Of a stretch of DNA of 64,000 bases, positions 1-8,145 are shown piece after piece (positions within the stretch are counted from its first letter, which is position 1; every line of letters begins with the position of its first letter). The notes beneath the pieces are model-generated. The model did not search any database. It saw nothing but the letters and a program-made list of their open reading frames with translations, and was not told where the DNA came from. The translations under genes were made by a program, and so were the position numbers. The stretch covers positions 26,211 to 90,210 of the forward strand of contig JADZFO010000010.1 of the NCBI GenBank assembly GCA_020849855.1, read 5' to 3'. The stretch is from a bacterium. Its GTDB lineage: Bacteria; 4484-113; JAFGCY01.

Positions 1-1
1 G

Positions 2-55
2 CGGATCGCGGCCAAGGCCCTGCGCACCCTGTGCAAGGCTCCGCGGATCAAATAA
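2..55 (+). CDS. C-terminal end of an unidentified protein (5' truncated)
   Basis: An open frame enters from the left edge and ends at a TAA at 53-55. Its last residues read RIAAKALRTLCKAPRIK, a basic tail consistent with a genuine C-terminus. A strong intrinsic terminator starts 33 bases downstream, which supports a real gene end here. Too little is left to name the protein. Confidence 0.45.
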   Translation, partial: RIAAKALRTLCKAPRIK

Positions 56-87
56 CCAAGTTAACCCCTTTCATCTCAACCCTCCTA

Positions 88-119
88 GCTCACCCAACCC
101 CTGGGTGAGCTTCTTTTTT
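88..119 (+). terminator. Rho-independent terminator after the truncated first gene
   Basis: A perfect 9-bp stem, GCTCACCCA (88-96) with TGGGTGAGC (102-110), encloses a 5-base loop. It is followed by TTCTTTTTT (111-119). It ends the gene entering from the left. Confidence 0.9.
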
Positions 120-229
120 GCGTTTGGAGGCCGCCCGCCTCTGCCTGCGACAAGCCCTGCCAGGCGAACGGCAGGCCGCGATGCCCTGCGCTGCACACCA
201 GACTCTGGAGATTCGGCCGGCAGGGAGGA

Positions 230-235
230 TATACT
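230..235 (+). promoter_or_regulatory. -10-like element TATACT upstream of the first lipoprotein
   Basis: TATACT lies 49 bases before the ATG at 284. No convincing -35 is visible at the usual spacing. The same kind of hexamer recurs before many genes in this window. Confidence 0.4.
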
Positions 236-283
236 TGGCGCGAGGCAGCAGCAAGCCTGCAGGGCTGCCTTCGGAGTGCAAGT

Positions 284-2461
284 ATGAAGAGATTCCCCGC
301 CCTGATTGCCGCTTTGGCCATGTTGCTCACCGGCGCCTGCGCCGGTTCGTACAGTGGAGCCCGGGACAGCGGGGACAGCGGCCTTGCGCTGGCGGATCAA
401 GCAGTGGGCAGCATGCCGCTGCCGGCCCCCGGCGCGTCGGCATCCCTGCCCGCGCTGTCTGCGCTGGACGCCTTGCGCTCGGGCAGCGACCTTGTTGAAA
501 CCCTGATCGGCGGCAGCTTTACCCTCGGCCGCAGCGCCGGCGCGACGGAGCAGGGCGATGCCCTGCTGCTGGATGCAACAGCGACGGGGCCGGGCCTTGG
601 CGCGGTATCCGAGTGGGCGCTGTATGGTTTTGACCCGGCGGCGGCAGGCGGCAGCCTGGACAGTGTGCAGGTGCTGCTGGATGCGCCGGGAACAGGTGCA
701 TGGATCGGGTTGGGCGATTTCAGCAGCGGGCGCTGGGAGTGGCACGGGCCCTACAGCAGCTTCAAGTCCTTCCTTGTGGATGACCCGAAGTATCTTTCGC
801 CCGGCGGGACGCTGTTCATCAGCGTGGTCAGCCCGGCGGGGATCAGCACGACGGTGAATGCGCTCAGCCTTCGCACGATCAACCCGAACAACGTCGCGCC
901 GAGCGCGGACCTGCAGGCGGACGTGCCCGGCGGCGATGCGCCGCTGCTGGTGAGCTTCGATGCATCGGCTAGCGCGGACCCGGAGGGGCAGGCGCTGGTC
1001 TACCTGTGGGACTGGGAGGGCGACGGCCTCTTTGACGCCAGCTCGATCAGCCCGCTGGCCAGCCATGTTTACAGCAGCGGTGGCAGCTTTACGCCGACGC
1101 TGCGCGTGGAGGATTCCTCCGCCGCAGCGGACAGCGCCAGTGTGCAGCTTGAGGTGAACAGCCCGCCGGTGGCTGTGCTGGATATCGCCAGCGGCGAGCT
1201 GCGCAAGGATGAGCCGGTGCACCTCTCGGCGCTGGGTTCCGGCGACAGCGACGGCAGCATCGTGAACTTTGAGTGGGACACCGACGGCGCGCCGGGCTTC
1301 GAGGCCAGCTCCGGCACGGCTCCTGACTACAGCTTCAGTGCAGCGCTGGCCGGGCCGCAGACCTGGCGCCTGCGCGTGACGGATGATGAGGGCGCGCAGA
1401 GCCTGACTGAAGCTCCGGTCTGGGTCAGGGGCTTCAACCACAGCGCGCCGAACGGCAACCAGAGCACCGGCAACAGCACCGCGATCGCCGTGATCAACGG
1501 CCAGCTGGCGATCTGTTACCGGGATGTCGACACGCAGGAAATGCGCTACAGCACAGCCCTTGACGCGGGAGCCACCAGCTGGAGCAGCCCGGTGGTGATC
1601 AAGCAGCCGGAGAATGGCTCCGGCTTCAAGCTGCGCGAAGTGGCCGGGCGTCCGGCGGTGGCCTGGCAAAGCACCCCGGGCCCTAACAATTTAGTCTTTT
1701 GCCGCGCCGAGGATGCCAGCGGCTCAAGCTGGGGTGCGGTTCAGGTGCTGGACCCCACGTCCAATGCCGGCCAGTGGCTGGATCTGGACTTCATCGGGGG
1801 CAAGCCTGCGCTGGCCTACTTTGATCCGACCAACGACAAGCTCAAGTTCATTCTGGCCAGCGACCCCGAGGGCCTGAACTGGGGCGGGCCGGTGACAATC
1901 GAGAATGGCTCGGACCTGCGCTACTGCTCGCTGGAGGAGATAGCCGGCCGGCCGGCCGTGGCCTTCTGCGAGGCGAACAACTTTGACCTGCTGTTTGAGC
2001 GGGCCGAGGACAGTGAGGGCACGGCCTGGTCGAACGCCTCCCTGCTGCTGGATGTGGCGAACGTCACAGGCATCTCCTGCTGCCTGGTCAATGTGGCCGG
2101 CCGGCCGGCCATTGCCTACAACGATGCCGACCTGGGCTTGCTGAAGTACTTCCGGTCGGAGAACGAGGCAGGGACGCTATGGCTCCAGCCTCAGGTGGTG
2201 GATGACACGCAGGACAGCGGGCAGAGTCTGAGCATGGTGCTGATCGGCGGCCGACCGGTGATCGGCTATGTGCAGAGCGCAGCGGGCAAGAACAAGCTTG
2301 TCACGTCCCGGGCGCTGGACAGCATCGGAGTCGGCTGGAGCAGCCCGCAGCAGGCCTACGGCGGAGAGCAGGTCGAGACCCTGGACATGACCGCTTTCCA
2401 GGGGCAGCCGGCCTTCAGCTTCTACCGTTTCGGCGGCATCGGCTGTTCAGTGGGCTTTTAG
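284..2461 (+). CDS. PKD-domain lipoprotein with C-terminal beta-propeller-like repeats
   Basis: 725 residues. The N-terminus is a lipoprotein signal with lipobox LTGAC (Cys about residue 20), so it is probably an envelope or surface lipoprotein. Two PKD-like domains follow (about 202-290 and 291-380), with YLWDWEGDG and FEWDTDGA core motifs. From about 385 to the end come six to seven repeats of about 50 residues of the form GRPAVA...RAED..GSSWG, suggesting a beta-propeller. GGAG at 273-276 gives a 7-base spacing to the ATG. The next gene is a paralogue with the same architecture. Such repeats occur in secreted bacterial proteins of unknown ligand; function (binding, adhesion) is inference. 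Confidence 0.85.
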   Translation: MKRFPALIAALAMLLTGACAGSYSGARDSGDSGLALADQAVGSMPLPAPGASASLPALSALDALRSGSDLVETLIGGSFTLGRSAGATEQGDALLLDATATGPGLGAVSEWALYGFDPAAAGGSLDSVQVLLDAPGTGAWIGLGDFSSGRWEWHGPYSSFKSFLVDDPKYLSPGGTLFISVVSPAGISTTVNALSLRTINPNNVAPSADLQADVPGGDAPLLVSFDASASADPEGQALVYLWDWEGDGLFDASSISPLASHVYSSGGSFTPTLRVEDSSAAADSASVQLEVNSPPVAVLDIASGELRKDEPVHLSALGSGDSDGSIVNFEWDTDGAPGFEASSGTAPDYSFSAALAGPQTWRLRVTDDEGAQSLTEAPVWVRGFNHSAPNGNQSTGNSTAIAVINGQLAICYRDVDTQEMRYSTALDAGATSWSSPVVIKQPENGSGFKLREVAGRPAVAWQSTPGPNNLVFCRAEDASGSSWGAVQVLDPTSNAGQWLDLDFIGGKPALAYFDPTNDKLKFILASDPEGLNWGGPVTIENGSDLRYCSLEEIAGRPAVAFCEANNFDLLFERAEDSEGTAWSNASLLLDVANVTGISCCLVNVAGRPAIAYNDADLGLLKYFRSENEAGTLWLQPQVVDDTQDSGQSLSMVLIGGRPVIGYVQSAAGKNKLVTSRALDSIGVGWSSPQQAYGGEQVETLDMTAFQGQPAFSFYRFGGIGCSVGF

Positions 2462-2547
2462 CAGGCGGTTCAAAACAGCCCCGGCTGGGACATTGAGCTG
2501 CGCTGGGGTGGAGCTTTGCTGGGCCAGGCTTGCTGGACAAGGCTTGT

Positions 2548-2553
2548 TATACT
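2548..2553 (+). promoter_or_regulatory. -10-like element TATACT upstream of the second lipoprotein
   Basis: TATACT is centred 35 bases before the TTG start at 2586. No good -35 was found at 16-18 bases, so the promoter call rests on the hexamer and its position. Confidence 0.4.
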
Positions 2554-2585
2554 TTTCCTGCTACTGTACCGGGGAGGGATCTGCC

Positions 2586-4853
2586 TTGAAACTGCTCCGC
2601 TGTGTGACCCTGCTGCTCAGCCTTTGCATAGTTCTGCAAGTCAGCGCCTGCGGCGGCGGCCAGCGCAGCGATGTAAAGCCACAGGCTGAAAGCAAGGCCC
2701 TGCCGGCCGGCAGCACAGCGCCGGACGCGGCTCCAGAATCGACGCAGCCAAGGGCAGCACCAGCGCAGCTGCAGGCGGGGCTGCCCCCGCTGGACAGCCT
2801 GCGCGGGGCCTCGACAGCGCTGGAGAACAATTACCTGAATCCATCGCAGTACAGCACGATCAGCTCTAGCGGGGCATCGACCAACGGCCTGGATCTGCTG
2901 CTTGACAGCGCGCCCGGCGAGCTGGCCTTTGGGACTTATGTGCTGGACATCACGCCGCAGATCACGCAGCGCTGGCTGGACCTGCTGCTGACCTACCCCG
3001 ACGCTACACCGGACGACGAGCCGGTCTGGGTCGCGCTGGCCGACTTTTCCGCCGGGCGCTGGGAGCTGCACGATGTGCGCAGCGAGGGCAGCAGCTTTGA
3101 GCTCAGCGACCCGCGCTATCTGTCCAGCGCGCAGACGATCAGCCTGGCCCTGCTGGCCTGGGACGGCGGCACGGTGACCTGCGAGGGGATCTACCTGACG
3201 GCCGCGGGCGGCAACAGCGCGCCGCTGGCTGACCTGCAGGCGGATGTGACCAGCGGAGCCGCGCCGCTGAGCGTGAACTTCGACGCCTCGGGCAGCAGCG
3301 ACGTGGATGGGAACATCACTTCATACCGCTGGGACTTCGACGGCGACGGGATCGCTGATGATTTCACGCAGCTGCCACAGGCCAGCCATAGCTATAACGG
3401 CGGCGGCACATTTGAAGCCAGCGTGACGGTGCAGGATGTCTACAGCGAGCAGGCCACAGCGCAGCTTACGGTCACGGTCAACGGCGGGAACCAGTCGCCG
3501 CAGGCCAGCTTCCTGGTGCTGCCCGATACGGTGGACACGATCGAGGCGGTGGTGCTGGACGGCAGCGCTTCCAGCGACCCCGACGGCAGCATTGTGAAGT
3601 ATGAGTGGGACACCGATGGCGACGGCATCTTCGACCCGGCCTTCGACTTTCAAGAGATAACCGACGGCTTCACCTTCCTGACCGGCGGCGTGCGCACGTT
3701 GACTTTGCGCGTCACCGATGACGATGGGGCGACCGACACGGCCATCGCGCCGGTGACGGTGCACGGCTGGTCGGGGCTGCTCACGATCCCGGTGCCGGGC
3801 ACTCCCAGCGGCGGCGTTTATGAAGACTGCTCGCTGGCCCAGATCTCCGGCCGGCCCGCCTTCAGTTGCATGAACACCAACGGAGCGCTGTATTACGTGC
3901 GCGCCGAGGATGCTGTCGGCTCAAGCTGGGGGGCGGCGCAGAGGATCAGCAACGCCAACAATGTTGCCGGCGAGAGCAGCCTCTGCTTTGTCAACGGCCG
4001 CCCGGCGGTAGCCTTCTGGAACCAGGCGAGCGAGAAGCTGCGCTATGTCCAGGCCACTGACGCTGTGGGCAGCGACTGGCCCGACCCGGTGACGGTCGCG
4101 GACGGCGTGACGGCGTACTCGCTGAAACTGATGGAGTTCCAGGGCAAGCCGGCGATCGGCTACAACGAGTCCAGCTCACAGTTTCAGGAGATCTTTTTCC
4201 AGCGCGCAGCGGATGCGGACGGCACGGCCTGGCTCAGCCCGCTCTTTGTGGCGAACTGCGGCATCACACCGATATGCATGATGCTGGTCAGCTCGCGTCC
4301 GGCCTTCTGCTCTTTCGGTGATGCAGGCACCTATTCCAATGGCTTCTATAAGCGCTCCGGGGATGACGACGGTGCGCAGTGGAATGCTGACCCCGAGCAG
4401 ATAAACTCGGTTGAGGGCGACAGTTTCATCTTTGGCGGATCCATGATCGAAACCGGCAGCGGTCGGCCGGCCTTCTCAGGGCTGGCGGTGAGCGAGGATC
4501 TGGGCACGGTGCTGGGGATCCGCTATTGCCTGGCGGACACAAACGGCCAGAACTGGAGCAACGAAGAGACCTTCGCGGCCGGGGATCACCCGACTTATTG
4601 CTGCCTGGCCCGGGTTGACGGCCGACCGGCGCTGATCTACAGCGCCGACCCTGACGGTGACTTTGTTGACAGCCTCTTCTACTGTGAGTCGCTGAACGAC
4701 AATGGCACCAACTGGGCGGCGCCGCAGGAAGTTGTGCAGATGCCAAGCGATCTGGATCTGGTCAACGAGCTGGATCTGATTGATGTGGCTGGCAGCCCGG
4801 GGGCGCTGGTCAAGAGCAATCGGGAGTACTACTTCATCTACGAGACGCCCTAG
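2586..4853 (+). CDS. PKD-domain lipoprotein with beta-propeller-like repeats, paralogue of the preceding gene
   Basis: 755 residues from a TTG start at 2586, chosen because GGAGG (2573-2577) lies 8 bases upstream and the product then begins with a compact signal peptide ending in lipobox VSAC. The frame is open further upstream to 2493, but those residues do not look like a signal. Two PKD-like domains (about 209-298 and 300-392, with WDFDGDG and WDTDGDG motifs) precede seven GRPA...SSWG-type repeats. The middle sequence LADLQADV closely matches the upstream paralogue, pointing to tandem duplication. It lies 124 bases downstream and may be co-expressed. The surface role is inferred. Confidence 0.85.
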   Translation: MKLLRCVTLLLSLCIVLQVSACGGGQRSDVKPQAESKALPAGSTAPDAAPESTQPRAAPAQLQAGLPPLDSLRGASTALENNYLNPSQYSTISSSGASTNGLDLLLDSAPGELAFGTYVLDITPQITQRWLDLLLTYPDATPDDEPVWVALADFSAGRWELHDVRSEGSSFELSDPRYLSSAQTISLALLAWDGGTVTCEGIYLTAAGGNSAPLADLQADVTSGAAPLSVNFDASGSSDVDGNITSYRWDFDGDGIADDFTQLPQASHSYNGGGTFEASVTVQDVYSEQATAQLTVTVNGGNQSPQASFLVLPDTVDTIEAVVLDGSASSDPDGSIVKYEWDTDGDGIFDPAFDFQEITDGFTFLTGGVRTLTLRVTDDDGATDTAIAPVTVHGWSGLLTIPVPGTPSGGVYEDCSLAQISGRPAFSCMNTNGALYYVRAEDAVGSSWGAAQRISNANNVAGESSLCFVNGRPAVAFWNQASEKLRYVQATDAVGSDWPDPVTVADGVTAYSLKLMEFQGKPAIGYNESSSQFQEIFFQRAADADGTAWLSPLFVANCGITPICMMLVSSRPAFCSFGDAGTYSNGFYKRSGDDDGAQWNADPEQINSVEGDSFIFGGSMIETGSGRPAFSGLAVSEDLGTVLGIRYCLADTNGQNWSNEETFAAGDHPTYCCLARVDGRPALIYSADPDGDFVDSLFYCESLNDNGTNWAAPQEVVQMPSDLDLVNELDLIDVAGSPGALVKSNREYYFIYETP

Positions 4854-5000
4854 GCAGGGCATGGTGGCCGGATATGGCCGCGCCTGTTGAAACAGGTCAG
4901 TCCTCGATGGTCTGGGGAACACGCAGGCAGCGGCGCAGCAGGGGCGAAGTTGAGCAGACAGGCAGCCGAGACATCCACGCGCATCGCGGCGTCACAATAA

Positions 5001-5525
5001 GTGATGGCCGAGGGCAGAGAACAATTCGAGGCCGCACTGCGGGATGGCGCTTACGAGCTGGCCTGGCGTTACTGCTGCCGTCTGCAGCGCAGCCGCGAAG
5101 AAGCCGAAGACCTGCTGCAGGGCAGCCTGCTTAGCGCCTTCCAGGCCTTTGCTTCGCTGCGCGAGCGTGAGAGTTTCCGCGCCTGGCTGCTGTGCATCAT
5201 CCGCAGGCGCTTTCTGAGCAGCCTGCGGCGCCGGCGCGAGACCGCCGCGCTGGAGGATGAACTGCCCGCGCGTATCGAAGCCGGCGAAGACCCCCGCGAT
5301 CAGCTGGTGCTGGCGGCGCTGCGCGCTATGCCGCAGCCACAGCGTGAGCTGCTTGAGCTGTTCTACATCGAGGGGCTGAACCTGGCGGAGCTGGGAGGGG
5401 TGCTTGGGCTGCCGGCAATTGCTGCGCGGCATCGCCTGCACCGCGCCCGTGAAGCCCTGCGCCGGGCAACGGCCCGACTGGAAGCCGCGCTGCCGGGGAT
5501 GCTGATACAGGAAGTGGAGGACTGA
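5001..5525 (+). CDS. ECF-type RNA polymerase sigma factor
   Basis: 174 residues. A sigma-70 region 2 is recognisable at about residues 17-78 (EEAEDLLQGSLLSAFQAF, then a basic stretch). Region 4 lies at about 106-155, a helix-turn-helix in the form GLNLAELGGVLGLPAIAARH. The usual TVKSRL-like segment of region 4 is replaced by AIAARHRL, so it is a divergent member. The start is GTG 5001 or ATG 5004; no Shine-Dalgarno is clear, and CACAAT (4993-4998) sits directly upstream. It is followed one base later by a membrane-anchored protein, the usual place for an anti-sigma factor. Confidence 0.85.
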   Translation: MMAEGREQFEAALRDGAYELAWRYCCRLQRSREEAEDLLQGSLLSAFQAFASLRERESFRAWLLCIIRRRFLSSLRRRRETAALEDELPARIEAGEDPRDQLVLAALRAMPQPQRELLELFYIEGLNLAELGGVLGLPAIAARHRLHRAREALRRATARLEAALPGMLIQEVED

Positions 5526-5526
5526 G

Positions 5527-6993
5527 ATGCGGGAAAGAAGACACGAGATCAAAATGGACAGCCTGGACCTGGAAGGTGCGCTCAGACGGTCACGGATCAC
5601 AGCGCCGCAGGCGCCACTGATGCAAGGCATGCTGGCACCAGGGAGTGGGCAAGCCGCAGGCGCAGGCGTTGGATCACAACCGCGCCGCCGCGGAACCGGC
5701 GCCCTGCTGCTGCGGGTCGGGCTGGCAATGCTAGTGATTACTGCTCTGCTGGTTGGTCTGCAAGTGAGATTCGACAACGTCGCGCGCCGTTCGTGGAGCG
5801 TTTCGCCGTTCAATACAGTTAACGCGGCCTATGCCAGTGCCGGCGGCTTCAGCCTGGACTTCACCATCTATGACAAGGACTTTCCGCGGCCTAAGAATGG
5901 CGAGTGGAAAGGGCCAAACATCAAGAGGTTTGAAAAGGAAGCTGAAGACTGGGCGCGAAGCAATGGTCTGGATCGTTCAAGCTTCGAGCCGGCTATGGGA
6001 GTTGAGCTGCCAGTTTTTCAGCTTATGTGGACGGGAGGAGGACGAAGCGAAGGCCAATACCTGAGCAAAAGGTTTCAGGTCAGTCTGCGGATCGAGGAGC
6101 GTGGCGCTGTTGAGGACTTTTGCTCCAGAATGGCGCAGCTGCCTGGGGTATCCGACCCGGAGATACGCAAGCTGGCACTCTATGCCGGGAAAGATGGCGT
6201 GTCATTCGTTGGCATCGGGGGCTTTACGCCGGAGCAGGAAGCGGCAAAGGTGTTCATCAATGGCATCAGTCATGAATATCCCGAGGACTTCGAGGCATTC
6301 GAGGCACAGGACCTTTACTGGAGCTTTGAGGTGTTGAAGGAGGGCGGAATCGACTATTGGGCCTTCAGGGACAAGCGGGACTGGCTGAGGGATCGCTCGA
6401 CAAGGACTTCGCGCTTTGATCTTGGCGATGTCTTCAGGGTTGCGCTGGACAAGCAAGGCAACATGCATATCGACACAGTGCTTGAGAACTGGGAACTGCC
6501 TGCAGCCACGCTGAAGGCACCGGTAAACCTGCGACTTATGGAAGGTTGGTGCCTCCGCCTTCCAGCCGGATTTGATGAGAGCACGATTGACCCGGTTGAG
6601 GAGCTGTCAAGGAAGTTTGACCCGCTCCCGGGCGACAGCGATCCTCGATACTATGAAGGTTTGCATTACTGGCTTGTCCCGCTGGAGCGCCTGATCGGCA
6701 GCGGTGCCGGAACATGGGCAAGAGCGGATAAGGCCGAGGCACGGCGCATCGCCGACGAGATGCAGGCGGTAATCGACGCATGGACAGACGCGCATCCGGA
6801 GGTGCAGCGCAGCCTGGTCTTTGGCGACCGTATCGATTCCGGTCCCTGGCTCGCCGGGCCGAATGTGATCGCCTTCACCGTCGGCCTGCACAGCGAGGAT
6901 CTGCATGAGTTTGATGAGCTGAAGGCGCAATTGGCGGCGATACCTGGCGTGCCGCAGCCTCAAAGCAACACCACCGACCTGGTGAAACGGTAG
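5527..6993 (+). CDS. Membrane-anchored protein encoded next to the sigma factor
   Basis: 488 residues. The ATG at 5527 has GGAGGA (5516-5521) inside the end of the sigma gene, and only one base separates the two genes, so they are almost certainly co-transcribed. A cytoplasmic N-terminus of about 57 residues precedes one transmembrane segment (about 58-78). The remaining 400 residues are probably extracytoplasmic and contain no domain I recognise. The topology fits an anti-sigma factor or sensor, but no zinc-binding or ASD-type anti-sigma motif is visible, so this is inference. GC is visibly lower than in the adjacent sigma gene. Confidence 0.7.
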   Translation: MRERRHEIKMDSLDLEGALRRSRITAPQAPLMQGMLAPGSGQAAGAGVGSQPRRRGTGALLLRVGLAMLVITALLVGLQVRFDNVARRSWSVSPFNTVNAAYASAGGFSLDFTIYDKDFPRPKNGEWKGPNIKRFEKEAEDWARSNGLDRSSFEPAMGVELPVFQLMWTGGGRSEGQYLSKRFQVSLRIEERGAVEDFCSRMAQLPGVSDPEIRKLALYAGKDGVSFVGIGGFTPEQEAAKVFINGISHEYPEDFEAFEAQDLYWSFEVLKEGGIDYWAFRDKRDWLRDRSTRTSRFDLGDVFRVALDKQGNMHIDTVLENWELPAATLKAPVNLRLMEGWCLRLPAGFDESTIDPVEELSRKFDPLPGDSDPRYYEGLHYWLVPLERLIGSGAGTWARADKAEARRIADEMQAVIDAWTDAHPEVQRSLVFGDRIDSGPWLAGPNVIAFTVGLHSEDLHEFDELKAQLAAIPGVPQPQSNTTDLVKR

Positions 6994-7100
6994 GCAGAGA
7001 TGGAAGCTGAGCTCGCACGGCGCCAGAAGGGAGAGTGAAGCGGAGAAGTGCCTGCGTCCCAGGGAGATGCAGGTCGGGACCAGCGAGCACAAGCGAGGAC

Positions 7101-7197
7101 GGGCGGGGACAAGCCCCGCCCTTGTAAGACGTAGCAAGATGCGGGCTGGGGTGCCCGCGCTCCCGGAAGATGCCGGCTAAAGCCGGCGCTCCTGGAA
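7101..7197. repeat. Cluster of REP-like hairpins
   Basis: Three adjacent imperfect palindromes lie in the intergenic space. GGGCGGGG (7101-7108) pairs with CCCCGCCC (7114-7121). A GCGGGC/GCCCGC hairpin lies at 7141-7158. GCCGGCTAAAGCCGGC starts at 7172. The last two share the tail GCGCTCC(C/T)GGAAG, and the third has the same GCCGGCT...AGCCGGCG core as the repeats flanking the RAYT gene at 11465. They may also act as a terminator for the converging genes. Confidence 0.6.
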
Positions 7198-7218
7198 GTG
7201 CAGCGACAAGCCCCGCCT

Positions 7219-8070
7219 CTAGCCTGAGCGCTTGAGCAGGCCGGTGCGCTTGGCATAGCGCTCGGCCCAGGCAAATAGCAGGTAGCCCAGGGGGATATAG
7301 AGCAGGCCGGTCAGCACCAGCGCCCCGATATCGCCCCAGACTTCCGACAGCGGCGCGCCGGCCAGCAGGGCCTTGCGCTGGGCCTCCAGCATCCAGTAGA
7401 CCGGGTTGATATAGGCCAGCCAGCGGATCCACTCCGGCAGCACGGTGATGGGGTAGTAAACCCCCGAGGCCAGCAGCAGCACCGCCGAAAGGATGTGGTT
7501 GGCCTGGCTGCCCTTCTCCGGGCTGAGCAGCGGCATCACCGCCGCGCAGAGCGACAGGCCGATCATCGCCAGCGATCCCAGCAGCAGCGCCACCCCGCAG
7601 GCGGCCAGGTTGACCTGCTCGAAGCTGAGGCCGAAGGCCCACCACAGGATGATGATCATCAGCAGCGAGCGCAGCACGGAATAGATCAGCCCGACCAGGG
7701 CCACGCCGCTTAGGTGCGTGAAGCGGTGCACCGGGGCCATAAAGGTGTACTCGAGGGTGCCCTCCCAGCGCTCCAGCGCGATCGTGTCGGCGACGATGAA
7801 GAAGATCACGCTGAGATAGCTCCAGAGCACCGCGCCGACCAGCAGGTAGGCCACGAAGCTCTGGCCCGCGGGCACGTAAGGCGGCGCGACCCCGGCGGAG
7901 ACGCCGAGGTAGCCCATGGCGAAGGCGGTGATCAGGTGGTAGACCAGCCAGACGATGTCCCAGGCGAGATAACGCTTGGTCAGGTCGACGTGCAGGCCGA
8001 GGAAGGCCCAGGTGGCCTTCAGCTCGCTCCTCAGCCGGCGTGATGTTGTTTCTTTTGCGATCAGTGACAT
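7219..8070 (-). CDS. ABC-2 type transporter permease (downstream copy)
   Basis: 283 residues with about six hydrophobic segments and the ABC-2 permease signature region RWEGTLEYTFMAPVHR followed by LLSPEKGSQ. This is the membrane half of an exporter that would need a separate ATPase. It is a full-length paralogue of the gene 76 bases upstream (8146-8997), sharing DLTKRYL.WDIVWL near the N-terminus and the AKRTGLLKR C-terminus. The two probably form a heterodimeric channel. No ATP-binding subunit is encoded nearby, and the substrate is unknown; the glycosyltransferase upstream leaves a glycan or polysaccharide possible. Confidence 0.85.
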   Translation of the reverse strand: MSLIAKETTSRRLRSELKATWAFLGLHVDLTKRYLAWDIVWLVYHLITAFAMGYLGVSAGVAPPYVPAGQSFVAYLLVGAVLWSYLSVIFFIVADTIALERWEGTLEYTFMAPVHRFTHLSGVALVGLIYSVLRSLLMIIILWWAFGLSFEQVNLAACGVALLLGSLAMIGLSLCAAVMPLLSPEKGSQANHILSAVLLLASGVYYPITVLPEWIRWLAYINPVYWMLEAQRKALLAGAPLSEVWGDIGALVLTGLLYIPLGYLLFAWAERYAKRTGLLKRSG

Positions 8071-8080
8071 CTCAGTTTCC

Positions 8081-8138
8081 TGTAGGGTGCAGGCATGCCT
8101 GCACCATCCGGAAGGTGCACGCAGGCGTGCACCCTACA
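8081..8138. repeat. Double palindrome (REP/BIME-like) between the two permease genes
   Basis: TGTAGGGTGC (8081-8090) is the exact inverse of GCACCCTACA (8129-8138). Inside are a perfect 20-bp palindrome (8086-8105) and a hairpin with a 9-bp stem, GGTGCACGC/GCGTGCACC (8114-8133). Similar TGTAGGGGC boxes with hairpins occur at 11231 and 63852. The element could modulate expression between the two permeases or simply be a mobile repeat. Confidence 0.7.
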
Positions 8139-8145
8139 AGCATCC

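Noticed and set aside
71..1669. A 532-codon minus-strand frame over the first lipoprotein gene
   Set aside because: Arginine- and alanine-rich without family features; the opposite frame has a lipobox, PKD domains and a Shine-Dalgarno.
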